From Gammaproteobacteria bacterium (GTDB lineage: Bacteria; Pseudomonadota; Gammaproteobacteria; Chromatiales; Chromatiaceae), in assembly GCA_020445405.1 (NCBI GenBank), contig JAGRGQ010000001.1, positions 62,001-126,000 on the forward strand: DNA of 64,000 nucleotides, read 5' to 3'. This document shows, piece after piece, positions 54,615 through 63,379 of the stretch. Both the position numbers and the translations under genes were made by a program. The notes beneath the pieces were generated by a model. It saw only the letters and a program-made list of their open reading frames with translations, was not told the origin of the DNA and searched no databases. Every line of letters begins with the position of its first letter. Within the stretch, counting starts at the first letter, position 1.

Positions 54615-55556
54615 ATGACCCCTTTCGCCATTGCCGGTATCCAGATGCGCGTTTCCGCCTCCCATGAAAATATCCCGGCCATGGCACACAAGCTGGATAT
54701 CACCATGACCCGGTTTCCCTGGGTACAGATGGTGATGTTCAGCGAACTGGCGGCATTCGGTCCGCTTCCCGGGCACGCGCAGACGCTTCCCGGCCCGGCC
54801 GAAGCCGCATTTCAGGAGATGGCGGCAAAGCATAAAGTCTGGCTGCTTCCCGGTTCGATGTTCGAGGATGCCGGGGACCGTATCTACAACACGGCGCCGG
54901 TCATCGATCCGGATGGCCGGGTGATCAGCCGTTATCGCAAAATGTTCCCGTTTCAGCCGTATGAAAATCACGTCGCTTCCGGCACCGAATTTAGCGTTTT
55001 CGATGTGCCGGGGATTGGCCGGTTCGGTGTATCGATCTGCTATGACATGTGGTTTCCGGAAACTTCACGCACGCTGGTATCGATGGGTGCGGAAGTGATC
55101 CTGCACCCTACCATGACCGATACCATCGACCGCGACGTGGAACTCTCCATCGCCAGAGCCACCGCGGTAACCAATCAATGCTACTTCTTCGACATCAACG
55201 GTGTGGGTGACGGCGGCGTCGGCTCCTCGATTATCGTAGGCCCGGCCGGTTATATCATTCACCAGGCAGGCGGTGGAGAGGAGACCATCCCGGTGGAGAT
55301 CAATCTGGGAAGGGTGCGGCGCGAACGGGCCATGGGTATCCGCAGTCTGGGGCAACCTCTGAAAAGTTTCCGCGACCGGCCCGTGGAGTTCCCCGCCTAC
55401 CAGAGAAGCGAGCAGTCAGAGGCATACCTGAAAAGTCTCGGGCCGCTGGTCAAACCTCATCGCGGCTCGCTGGCAGGCATGAAAAGCCAGCAGCCGGCGC
55501 CGCAGGAGTTGGATTCGCTGCCGCCAAATCAGACAGCGGGTTTCGTGGGCGGATAA
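54615..55556 (+). CDS. Carbon-nitrogen hydrolase (nitrilase superfamily amidase)
   Basis: The 313-residue enzyme has the Glu-Lys-Cys triad: E44 in FSELAAFG, K109 in SRYRKMFPF and C142 in VSICYDMWFPE. The enzyme superfamily hydrolyses amides, carbamoyl groups or nitriles. Length and lack of a signal peptide favour a cytoplasmic amidase such as N-carbamoylputrescine-amidase-like members, but the C-terminal 50 residues (after RSLGQPLKSFRDRP) are not typical of that group. It lies 263 bases after the UspA gene, and its stop is 4 bases from the end of the convergent C45 gene. The ribosome site is TTCAGGAG. Confidence 0.9.
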   Translation: MTPFAIAGIQMRVSASHENIPAMAHKLDITMTRFPWVQMVMFSELAAFGPLPGHAQTLPGPAEAAFQEMAAKHKVWLLPGSMFEDAGDRIYNTAPVIDPDGRVISRYRKMFPFQPYENHVASGTEFSVFDVPGIGRFGVSICYDMWFPETSRTLVSMGAEVILHPTMTDTIDRDVELSIARATAVTNQCYFFDINGVGDGGVGSSIIVGPAGYIIHQAGGGEETIPVEINLGRVRRERAMGIRSLGQPLKSFRDRPVEFPAYQRSEQSEAYLKSLGPLVKPHRGSLAGMKSQQPAPQELDSLPPNQTAGFVGG

Positions 55557-55560
55557 CTCT

Positions 55561-56559
55561 TCAGTGCAGCAGTTCCAGTGCGTCCGGCACATGCGGGAAC
55601 TGCACGCTGCGTGTACCCTCGACAAAAGCCCGCAGCGACATAAACCAGGAGTCGTGGGGCCAGAGATAGGTCAACTCCAGGGAGTGGGGGTTGTAAACCG
55701 CTGTGTAGAGGGTGCCGAAACCGCGCCGGTACGCGTCTGAGTGCAGCGGAGGGCGCAGAAACGCCCGAATCATTCGGTGGGAATCATCCCGGTACCTTTT
55801 CAGGTATAACTGAAGCGCCTGTTCCCTCTCCAGCGTGGCGGTGGCCCGGGCATGCTGATGCCACTCCACCTCCTGCTGGTGATTCGTGGTGAAAGCGACA
55901 TCCTGCACCAGCGGCTTGCGGTCAGGCGCGATAAAAACGGTCTTGAAAACCCCGCTTCGATCCAGGACGGTGACATTGTAGGACATGTGCGTCGGGACGT
56001 GCGAAAGCACTTCGACCGACTCCTTCGCTGTGGTGCAGAACTCGAGGATATAGCGCAGCAGCAGGGGTACACCGAAGCCTTTGCCAACGGTCCGCCGACC
56101 GCCAAAACTCAGCGAGAGCACGAGCCCGTCCTCGTTCATGCCATCGACCAGACCCCAGAGACAATCACCGGTGCCCACGACGATGCGGCCGTTCCATGCA
56201 GAGTGGAAAACGGTACCTTCAAACAGTTGGGGACTGTAATCATAGTTGCGTATCAACAGCGGCGGCGGACCGCTCCAGACAGCCTGCGAGCACCCGCGCA
56301 TATAGGCCGGGGGGCGGTAGAGGGACAAAAACCGGGCGGCTATATCGCTGCCGCCCGCCAACTCCACCAGCCGCTCATAGGTTGGCAGCAGTTCCGGCAT
56401 GTGCTTCGCCAGCGCCCGCCGCGAACTCAGATAGAGCGGCCGTTCGGTCACCCCCTCGCTCAGGAACCAGCGTCTGTAAGCGGACCAGTGGTAGCGGAAC
56501 AGCGATTGCCATTTAGGGCCCGGCAGCGGTTCTGAGATTGCCTGGATGAGTCGTTCCAT
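55561..56559 (-). CDS. C45-family Ntn hydrolase/acyltransferase
   Basis: The 332-residue protein resembles acyl-CoA:6-aminopenicillanic acid acyltransferase-like (C45) enzymes. The presumed autocatalytic cysteine is C90 in MRGCSQAVW, preceded by RPPAY. Following features are LIRNYDYSP, GLVDGMNEDGLVLSLSFGG and THMSYNVTVLD, all usual in the family. Ntn hydrolases of this type cleave themselves before the cysteine and then hydrolyse or form amide bonds. Relatives act on N-acyl compounds. It follows the ATP-grasp gene on the minus strand, with a strong hairpin between. Confidence 0.85.
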   Translation of the reverse strand: MERLIQAISEPLPGPKWQSLFRYHWSAYRRWFLSEGVTERPLYLSSRRALAKHMPELLPTYERLVELAGGSDIAARFLSLYRPPAYMRGCSQAVWSGPPPLLIRNYDYSPQLFEGTVFHSAWNGRIVVGTGDCLWGLVDGMNEDGLVLSLSFGGRRTVGKGFGVPLLLRYILEFCTTAKESVEVLSHVPTHMSYNVTVLDRSGVFKTVFIAPDRKPLVQDVAFTTNHQQEVEWHQHARATATLEREQALQLYLKRYRDDSHRMIRAFLRPPLHSDAYRRGFGTLYTAVYNPHSLELTYLWPHDSWFMSLRAFVEGTRSVQFPHVPDALELLH

Positions 56560-56610
56560 AGTCTCTGCTAGTCGTTTTGCGCTGCGGCCGGTTAAAGGGC
56601 GGCCTCAACC

Positions 56611-56650
56611 GGTGGATGTTTTCCGCTGTTTTCAGAGAAAAACATCCACC
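56611..56650 (-). promoter_or_regulatory. Perfect 12-bp hairpin between ATP-grasp and C45 genes
   Basis: GGTGGATGTTTT (56611-56622) and AAAACATCCACC (56639-56650) are exact reverse complements with a 16-base loop. It begins 23 bases downstream of the ATP-grasp stop. It lacks a trailing T-run and may be an attenuator or a 3'-end stabiliser. Confidence 0.6.
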
Positions 56651-56672
56651 ACCGTTATCCCGGCAGTGCCGG

Positions 56673-58124
56673 TTACAGGATTTTGAATGCGCCTGCTTCC
56701 GGTACCGGTGCAGCTGACGGCAGAGGCTTCGCCCGATAATAGGAGACGATGCCGTTGATCCAGTCGCGTGCCCGGTTGTTGAGCACGAACTCGTTGGTCA
56801 TGGAACGGCCACGCAGAATAAGGATACCGAGATCGGCGCCTTCGTAGCGGTAGTCGTCGGCGCCGGTGATGCGCAGAAAGAAGGCCTCCTGCTCATTGCT
56901 GACCGCGCGGCGGTGGTAGTCGAACCGGTTAAAGCTTACGCTCTTGTCCTCATTCATCCTCCAGATGCCGGTCGAAGGCGAGTCAGTGACAATATCGACG
57001 TTATCCTCGGTGTATTTGATCACCAGCTGACACCAGCTGTCGATATAATCCGGGTCCGACCAGCGCGCATTCAGATCCTCCACGTCGAATTCGAAGTCGG
57101 CACCGGAGAACTCCAGCAGGTGAAACAGAAACAGCGGCGCATCGGCGTGGGCAAAAGCGGCATGGTTGGTCATCGAGCTGGCGCCGGTCACGCGCGGGTT
57201 CAGCTCCCCCAGGTAGATTTCGCCGGTGTCGGTATCGATCAGATAGTCCAGGTCGAAGTAGCCGCGGTAGCCCTCCTTGCGCAGCTGCTCGCCAAACTGG
57301 AAGGTGTAATCTCTTGCCTTGTCGCGGATCTCCTGGGTGAAGGCGCCGGGAAAGATCTCGTTGCCGCACCAGCCGCCGCGATAGGGAGTCAGCTCTTTGG
57401 CACCCACCACTTCGGTCAGCAGGGGGCCGACGATGGTTCCCTGCTTGGTGGTGCATGCCTCAAGGGTCGAACCGCGGCAGTTCAATCGTTTCATGATCTT
57501 CACCTCCGGATCCGGCGTGATCTGATCCGCGTATTTGTCCCAGTCCGCTTCGCTGGAGATGAAAAAGGTGGTATGGCCCGAATCGCCGAAAGCGGTTTGA
57601 ATCACCACGTCGTTACTCAGACTGTGCTGTTCGCAGATCTGTTGCAGATGGGCCCAGCTCTCCACCTTGGAGAGGGCGTTGGGGGCGCTCGGCACGCCGG
57701 CCTTGTTGCCGATGCGCACCGTCTCCATCTTGTTGTCGCAGCGTGCACGCAGGCTGGCGGGCGGGAACCAGATCTCGATGCCCAGCTCCTTGCACAGCGC
57801 TTCGGTCCGTTCGTCGAACATCAGGAACACCGCGACCGGGTCGGGTCCGAAGCTGTTGATGTAATCGATGACCTCTTTATGCTCGAGCAGGTAGTTGTTG
57901 ATATCCTCGATGCTCTCGAACTCGGGATGCGCGATCTCCGTCGGCACGAATACATTGGGGTGAGCGCCGTCGTAACAATCGACATAGCTGATGTAATGGA
58001 AGTTTTTCACCCATTCGTCTATGCCCAGCAGATTGAAATTGGTGGCGCTGATAAAGAAGATCGGGCGCTCATTGCGATGGAAGAAGCGTCGAATGTCGGA
58101 TATGCCTGTCAATTTTCTTTTCAT
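56673..58124 (-). CDS. ATP-grasp ligase (biotin-carboxylase-like fold)
   Basis: The 483-residue protein has ATP-grasp features: RCDNKMETVRIGNKAGVPSAPN (about 130-150), VIQTAFGDSGHTTFFISS (about 172-190), RGYFDLDYLID and the metal-binding IYLGELNPRVTGASSMTNHAAFAHADAPLFLFHLLEF (E-x-N-P-R, about 312-348). The last 120 residues form an extra domain of unknown kind. ATP-grasp enzymes make amide or ester bonds through an acyl phosphate. No biotin-carrier domain is present, so this is more likely an amino-acid or peptide ligase than a carboxylase. The start at 58124 has GAGGAG upstream; the frame runs to 58247. Partners are probably the neighbouring decarboxylase and C45 genes. Confidence 0.8.
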   Translation of the reverse strand: MKRKLTGISDIRRFFHRNERPIFFISATNFNLLGIDEWVKNFHYISYVDCYDGAHPNVFVPTEIAHPEFESIEDINNYLLEHKEVIDYINSFGPDPVAVFLMFDERTEALCKELGIEIWFPPASLRARCDNKMETVRIGNKAGVPSAPNALSKVESWAHLQQICEQHSLSNDVVIQTAFGDSGHTTFFISSEADWDKYADQITPDPEVKIMKRLNCRGSTLEACTTKQGTIVGPLLTEVVGAKELTPYRGGWCGNEIFPGAFTQEIRDKARDYTFQFGEQLRKEGYRGYFDLDYLIDTDTGEIYLGELNPRVTGASSMTNHAAFAHADAPLFLFHLLEFSGADFEFDVEDLNARWSDPDYIDSWCQLVIKYTEDNVDIVTDSPSTGIWRMNEDKSVSFNRFDYHRRAVSNEQEAFFLRITGADDYRYEGADLGILILRGRSMTNEFVLNNRARDWINGIVSYYRAKPLPSAAPVPEAGAFKIL

Positions 58125-58288
58125 GCTGAATTGCTCCTCGCTTTGTTGATGGCGGAGTGGGCTGCTGTCCTTTGACTCCGGTTGCCGCCGGAAACCGAGT
58201 TTTGACAGGAGGCGTTTCAGCAGCCACCGGAAATCCAAAAAAATCATCTATTGATTAACATCACACTTCAGTGTATGAGCCGCAACAC

Positions 58289-58319
58289 CCTCTCCCGGAA
58301 AACAGATCTGTCGGAGAGG
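58289..58319 (-). repeat. Hairpin between decarboxylase and ATP-grasp genes
   Basis: CCTCTCC (58289-58295) and GGAGAGG (58313-58319) form a 7-bp stem with a 17-base loop, about 23 bases after the decarboxylase stop. There is no T-run. It may uncouple the two genes to some degree. Confidence 0.35.
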
Positions 58320-58341
58320 TGAACAAGACGCCGGTCGGGCA

Positions 58342-61287
58342 TTATTCAGAGATCTGCGGAATATCCTCGTTCTTCGCCTGTGCAGCAGACGCGGATGCGG
58401 CCGTATCTCTGTTCTTCGATTTCTTGACCTTGGACTTTTTACTTTTCTGCTCCTGCTCCTCCTCCACGATCTCGGCTATCTCACTGACTGATTCGGCATT
58501 CTTGACTTCCCGCAGTGCATCTTCGGTAAATACGGACAGGCCCAGCGCGGGACGGTAGCCGTGAATCTCCTTGACGTCCAGAGCCAGCATGAAGGTCAGA
58601 ATCTCGTCGCTGATGACCTGTCCCGGTACCATGATTGGAAAGCCGGGGGGGTAGGGGATGACGAAGGTGGTGGAGACCATGACGCGTCCCTCTTTCATGG
58701 CGCGCTGCATCTCACCGTTGTCGATTCTCAGAAATTCGCACAGGCTGTCATTCTGTCCCATAAAGTAGGCAGTCCGAATATCACCTTCCGGTGTATCACC
58801 CGATACGGAACGGTGAAAGGAGGGGTGGAACCTGCTGAAATCCGGCAGCGGCGGCAGGTCGTGGGTCAGCGACTTGATGCGCCGTTGCAATATCCGGTTT
58901 TCCGCTGCACTGTTCTCCTCGCGCTGCCACTCCAGCTCACGGGCAATTCCCAGCAGGCCCTCGATCAGATAGGCTATGGAGCTGCGCGAGGTGCCGATGT
59001 TGGTCATGAACAGCACCGAGTTGCGCGACGTTTTGTTGATCTGAATACCATATTTGTTCATCAGGTATTCGTTCTTGAAAGTATCGCCATCGACGCCGGT
59101 CTTACCCAGGAACATGGTCACCCGGCTGGGATCGATAACGAACTCGTCACGCTCGTACAGCCAGGCATCCTCCATCCGGCACCAGCCGGCTTCAGGATCG
59201 TAGTAGCTCTTGATACCCGAGGGGCGGTACTGTTCCGGGATCAGCGCCTCGGTTCCCAGAATATCGAAATATTTGTTCAACAGCGGCTGATTCTTGATCT
59301 GCTCGCGCAGCGCCAATGCCGTCTCCACCTGCTTGTTCACCAGCTCATACCCTTCCAGTTCAACCTGTCGCCGGCCCAGGTCGAGCGAAGCGAGGATCTG
59401 ATAGTTGGGAGAGGTTGAGGTGTGGGTCATGTAGGCTTCGTGGAACGGGGCCTCGACCTTCTGCCGGAAATCCTGGTCGTAAATATGGATCATCGATCCC
59501 TGCCGCAGTGCGGTCAGTGTCTTGTGCGTCGAGTGCGTGGCATAGACGCGAACCCTTGTCGTCTCTGGATCGGGCAGCATATGGACATTCAGCCAGGCTT
59601 CGGGATCGCCAGGGTCGAGCTCCCGGGTTCGCTTCAGATAGGCCTGGTATTCGGCGTGATACTCAGGCGTACGAAATTTGCGGCGCAGTTTGCGTGCGCA
59701 GTACATGCCGGTTCTGGTGCGGTAGACGGGGTTGAACGCAGCAAACGCAAACCAGGCTTCGTCCCACAGGAATACCAGATCCGGCTTGATCGCCAGGCAC
59801 TCCTCCATAACCCGCTCCACGTCGTAGACGATGCCGTCAAAGGTGCAGTTGGTCAGCAGCAGCATCTTGACCTTGTGCAGGCGGCCGCTCGCCTTGTATT
59901 TCAGCAGCAGGCTTTTTATCTCGCGCAGCGGCACGCCGCCGTACATCGAGTACTCGTGCAGCGGATAGGCGTCCAGATAGGCTACTTCGGCGCCCGCCAG
60001 CACCATGCCATAGTGGTGCGACTTGTGGCAGTCCCGGTCGACCAGCACGATGTCCCCCGGATTCACCAGTGCCTGCACCACGATTTTATTCGCGGTGGAG
60101 GTGCCGTTGGTGACGAAGAAGGTGTTGCGGGCACCAAAGGCGCGGGCAGCCAGCTCCTGTGCCTTCTTCAGCGGACCGGTCGGCTGCAGCAGCGAATCCA
60201 GACCGCCTGAGGTGGCCGAGGTTTCTGCCATGAAAATGTTGAGCCCGTAAAACTCCAGCATGTCGCGGATCCAGTGGGAACACATCAACGATTTGGCACG
60301 CGAGATCGGCATCGCGTGAAATACGCCCATGGGTTGCCGGCTGTACTTCTTGAGCGCGGAGAAAAACGGGGTTTCGAATCGCCTGTTGATACCTCGCACG
60401 ATATTCAGATGGCGTTCCACATAATCGGTCTCACGGTAGAAGATACGGCGGAAGCTCTCGTTGTCCTGCGCGGCATAGGTCTCCACCGCCATGTTGGTGA
60501 TCAGATAGAGATCCAGTTCGGGACGCAGTTCCGCGATCACGCGCCCGAGGATTACGCTGAGATCGGTGGAGGTGACATTTTCGACATCGACATTGCTGAT
60601 AGTGCTCAGGTAGCGCTGGAAGAGTCCCAGCTCTCTTTTTGATTTATAACGAAAACCCGATCGGAGGATGCATGCCTGGATGTTGGGATTGACCAGTACC
60701 GCGGCGATCGCATCCTGGAAACTCGGCACCACGATCACGTCGTAGGTGAACTCATCTTCCGGACGTTGCACACTACGGAACGAACTGCGGATCACCGCCT
60801 CCTCCTTCGCGGAGAGATCATCCACCACCAGCAGCTCGAAGTAGGGGCGGGTTTGCGTCATCGTGGTATCCAGATGAAGCTCCAGCACCTCCTTTTCCTG
60901 GTCTTTCTCTTCGCCGTCGATCTGCCCCCGGCTCAAGTGAATCTGGCGGTTGCGGTAAACATCGCTGGAGAGGGCGCGTGAAATCCGGCCAACCGCACGT
61001 GACAACAGGCCAAAATCCTTTTCCGCCAGCAGCCGCCACAACAGCCGGAAATCCTCTTTTGATGGAAAAGCGGTGTAGTCTTCCACCTGCTCCAGGGTAT
61101 ACATCGCAGCTTTGGCATCGGCAATCAGCGACGTGGTTTCCGCGCCCGTGGCCTGCTTTTCGCTCAGCTTTACCGTCATGCGATGAAGCTTGATCCAGGT
61201 GTCAGAGCGCAGGTAAGAGATGCGATGATAAAAGTTGAGGGCTGCGTATTCTGCGGCGCTGGTCGTTGCAACTGGTTGATCGGACAT
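58342..61287 (-). CDS. Long Orn/Lys/Arg decarboxylase-family PLP enzyme
   Basis: The 981-residue protein contains a PLP-dependent fold-type I decarboxylase core (about 330-720). Its features are FVTNGTSTANKIVVQALVNPGD, DRDCHKSHHYGMVL, DLVFLWDEAWFAF (PLP-ring Asp) and YATHSTHKTLTALRQGSMIH (Schiff-base Lys). A receiver-like wing domain (about 130-320) and a helical N-terminal segment (about 1-110) precede it. Inducible Orn/Lys/Arg decarboxylases are about 710-755 residues, so this one carries over 200 extra, including a lysine-rich low-complexity tail (SKKSKVKKSKNRD). The substrate may be an amino acid such as arginine, lysine or ornithine, giving an amine. The ATG at 61287 with AAGGA upstream is preferred to a TTG at 61293. 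Confidence 0.88.
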   Translation of the reverse strand: MSDQPVATTSAAEYAALNFYHRISYLRSDTWIKLHRMTVKLSEKQATGAETTSLIADAKAAMYTLEQVEDYTAFPSKEDFRLLWRLLAEKDFGLLSRAVGRISRALSSDVYRNRQIHLSRGQIDGEEKDQEKEVLELHLDTTMTQTRPYFELLVVDDLSAKEEAVIRSSFRSVQRPEDEFTYDVIVVPSFQDAIAAVLVNPNIQACILRSGFRYKSKRELGLFQRYLSTISNVDVENVTSTDLSVILGRVIAELRPELDLYLITNMAVETYAAQDNESFRRIFYRETDYVERHLNIVRGINRRFETPFFSALKKYSRQPMGVFHAMPISRAKSLMCSHWIRDMLEFYGLNIFMAETSATSGGLDSLLQPTGPLKKAQELAARAFGARNTFFVTNGTSTANKIVVQALVNPGDIVLVDRDCHKSHHYGMVLAGAEVAYLDAYPLHEYSMYGGVPLREIKSLLLKYKASGRLHKVKMLLLTNCTFDGIVYDVERVMEECLAIKPDLVFLWDEAWFAFAAFNPVYRTRTGMYCARKLRRKFRTPEYHAEYQAYLKRTRELDPGDPEAWLNVHMLPDPETTRVRVYATHSTHKTLTALRQGSMIHIYDQDFRQKVEAPFHEAYMTHTSTSPNYQILASLDLGRRQVELEGYELVNKQVETALALREQIKNQPLLNKYFDILGTEALIPEQYRPSGIKSYYDPEAGWCRMEDAWLYERDEFVIDPSRVTMFLGKTGVDGDTFKNEYLMNKYGIQINKTSRNSVLFMTNIGTSRSSIAYLIEGLLGIARELEWQREENSAAENRILQRRIKSLTHDLPPLPDFSRFHPSFHRSVSGDTPEGDIRTAYFMGQNDSLCEFLRIDNGEMQRAMKEGRVMVSTTFVIPYPPGFPIMVPGQVISDEILTFMLALDVKEIHGYRPALGLSVFTEDALREVKNAESVSEIAEIVEEEQEQKSKKSKVKKSKNRDTAASASAAQAKNEDIPQISE

Positions 61288-61526
61288 AAGCAATCCTTTT
61301 CGTTATTCGAAGTGGCGTGCCATCAGGTGCAGGATCAACGATGGCACAATGTTTGCGCACCCGTCTCAGGCTGTTGCGGGTTTCTATTGCACATTGTTAT
61401 GCGCAACGGCCGCGAGAGCCGGCGCTTGCAGTTGGCGTTTACAGCAACCTTGCTTTCGCAAACATCGATTCTTCCAGCAGGAGGTCCCTTAAAGAGTGCA
61501 AATGTTCGCGATGCACGATAGATAAT

Positions 61527-61547
61527 GTTTGACATATTAAACTATTC
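61527..61547. promoter_or_regulatory. Operator-like site, copy 3, upstream of decarboxylase
   Basis: GTTTGACATATTAAACTATTC is identical to the site at 48806 over CATATTAAACTAT and matches it at 19 of 21 positions. It lies 240 bases upstream of the decarboxylase gene and 368 bases upstream of gabD. Confidence 0.65.
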
Positions 61548-61729
61548 TTGTCAAGAAAGTCGAACCGGAGACGTCGGCTTTCCCGCTACCGTCAAACGCT
61601 GACCTAGATAAGTAGGTTCCAATATATTCATTATTAAAAGAGCGTATTTGCCCATCTGGTTTCTGCCTGTTCACGGCCCGGGTTGAGTGCATGTGGCAAC
61701 GCCTTTGAATATCCTTGCATAAACGACTT

Positions 61730-61747
61730 GTTTAGTATATTGAGCTT
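61730..61747. promoter_or_regulatory. Reversed operator-like site, copy 4, upstream of gabD
   Basis: TGTTTAGTATATTGAGCT, read on the minus strand, gives CTCAATATACTAAACA, which matches the CAATATTTTAAAC core at 49013 with two differences in that core. It lies about 170 bases upstream of the gabD start. It is weaker than the other copies. Confidence 0.35.
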
Positions 61748-61914
61748 TGTTAAGCTTCAGAGAGACCACAGACCTCTTTAATACAGCCGGAAATTCAGCA
61801 CCAGATGCAGCGCGTTCCGCACCCGGTTCCGGCACGGGCTTTTTCCCGACCGGCTGCGGCGTTGAGTGGCAAAGCCGTCGTCGCGGAACCGGAACTCAAA
61901 TCAGGTACAAGACC

Positions 61915-63379
61915 ATGCAGAATCTCAGAGACAATAGGTTGTTTCGTCAGCACTGCTACATCAACGGTGACTGGACGGATGCGGACAGCGGTGACACCAA
62001 GCCGGTGAGCAATCCGGCCGACGGCGGGGTGATCGGAACCGTGCCCAACTGTGGCGCGGACGAAACCCGCCGTGCGATCGGGGCGGCGCAGGCGGCGCTT
62101 GCCGGCTGGCGCGCACTGACCGCCAGGGAGCGCTCGGTGAAGATGCGCGCCTGGTACAACCTGATCATGGAAAACCAGGAGGATTTGGCGCGGATCATGA
62201 CCACGGAGCAGGGCAAGCCGCTGACCGAGGCACGCGGCGAGATCGCCTACGGCGCATCGTTCATCGAGTGGTTCTCCGAAGAGGCCAGAAGGGTCTACGG
62301 CGACGTGATTCCGACCCACCAGCCGGATAAGCGCATCGTTGTGATCAAGCAGCCGATCGGCGTCTGCGTGGCCATCACGCCATGGAATTTCCCCACCGCG
62401 ATGATCACGCGCAAGGCCGGCGCGGCACTGGCGGCCGGCTGTACCATGGTAATCAAGCCGGCGCTGGAGACCCCCTATTCCGCGCTGGCGTTGTGCGAAC
62501 TGGCGGAACGGGCGGGTATCCCGGCGGGCGTGCTTAACGTGGTCACCGGCAACTCCCGCGCCATCGGCGGTGAGATGACCTCCAACCCGATCGTGCGCAA
62601 GCTCAGCTTCACCGGTTCCACCGAGATCGGGAGGCTGCTGATGGAACAGTGCGCGGGTACAATCAAGAAGGTCTCGCTGGAGCTGGGCGGCAACGCACCG
62701 TTCATTGTGTTCGACGATGCCGATCTGGATGCGGCGGTCGAGGGCGCGCTGGCTTCCAAATATCGCAACAGCGGCCAGACCTGCGTCTGCGTCAACCGCT
62801 TTCTGGTGCACGACAGCGTCTATGACGAGTTCGCCCGCAAATTGTCGCTGGCGGTCAATGAGCGGCTCAAGGTCGGCAATGGCCTGGAAGAGGGTGTGGT
62901 GCAGGGGCCGCTGATCAACCAGGCAGCGGTGGAGAAGGTGGAGGCGCATATCGCCGATGCGGTGAGCAAGGGGGCCAAGGTGGCGGCCGGCGGTAGCCGG
63001 CATGTGCTGGGCGGGACTTTCTTCCAACCCACCGTGCTGACCGACGTACTGCCGGAGATGGCGGTGGCTTCGCGAGGAGACCTTCGGTCCATTGGCGCCG
63101 CTGTTCCGTTTCTCCACCGAACAGGAGGCTGTCGAGATGGCCAACGACACCGAGTTCGGTCTTGCCTCTTACTTTTACAGCCGTGATCTGGCCAGGGTCT
63201 GGCGCGTGGCGGAGGCGCTGGAATACGGCATGGTCGGGATCAACGCCGGCATCATCTCCAACGAGATCGCCCCGTTCGGCGGTGTCAAATCCTCCGGTAT
63301 TGGACGTGAGGGTTCCAAATACGGCGTAGAGGACTATCTGGAGATCAAATACATGTGTATCGGGGGTATCGACTCGTAA
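61915..63379 (+). pseudogene. gabD: NAD(P)-dependent succinate-semialdehyde dehydrogenase, interrupted by a +1 frameshift
   Basis: The first part (61915-63069) reads as a normal aldehyde dehydrogenase of the GabD type: ITPWNFPTAMITRKAGAALAAG, SFTGSTEIGRLLM, catalytic Glu in LELGGNAPF and catalytic Cys in NSGQTCVCVNR. At about 63069-63070 one extra T occurs (GCTTCGCGAGG instead of GCTCGCGAGG). After it the frame runs into a stop at 63186. Removing that T restores [15 protein letters not shown] and the rest of the enzyme to the TAA at 63379, for a total of 487 residues, the usual length. The break removes the C-terminal 100 residues. It may be a genuine lesion or a sequence error. The ATG at 61915 begins the family N-terminus. 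Confidence 0.9.

Larger units (their letters stand above)
61288..61914. other. Divergent spacer between decarboxylase and gabDT
   Basis: Some 630 bases separate the decarboxylase from the gabD start. No gene is seen; the open frame leading into gabD from 61747 lacks a ribosome site. Two operator-like sequences lie here (61527 and 61730, reversed), matching those near the XRE regulator. Confidence 0.6.

Noticed and set aside
56913-58175. 420-codon plus-strand frame opposite the ATP-grasp gene
   Set aside because: Antisense frame; valine/glycine-rich composition but no domain, and the minus-strand gene has clear motifs.
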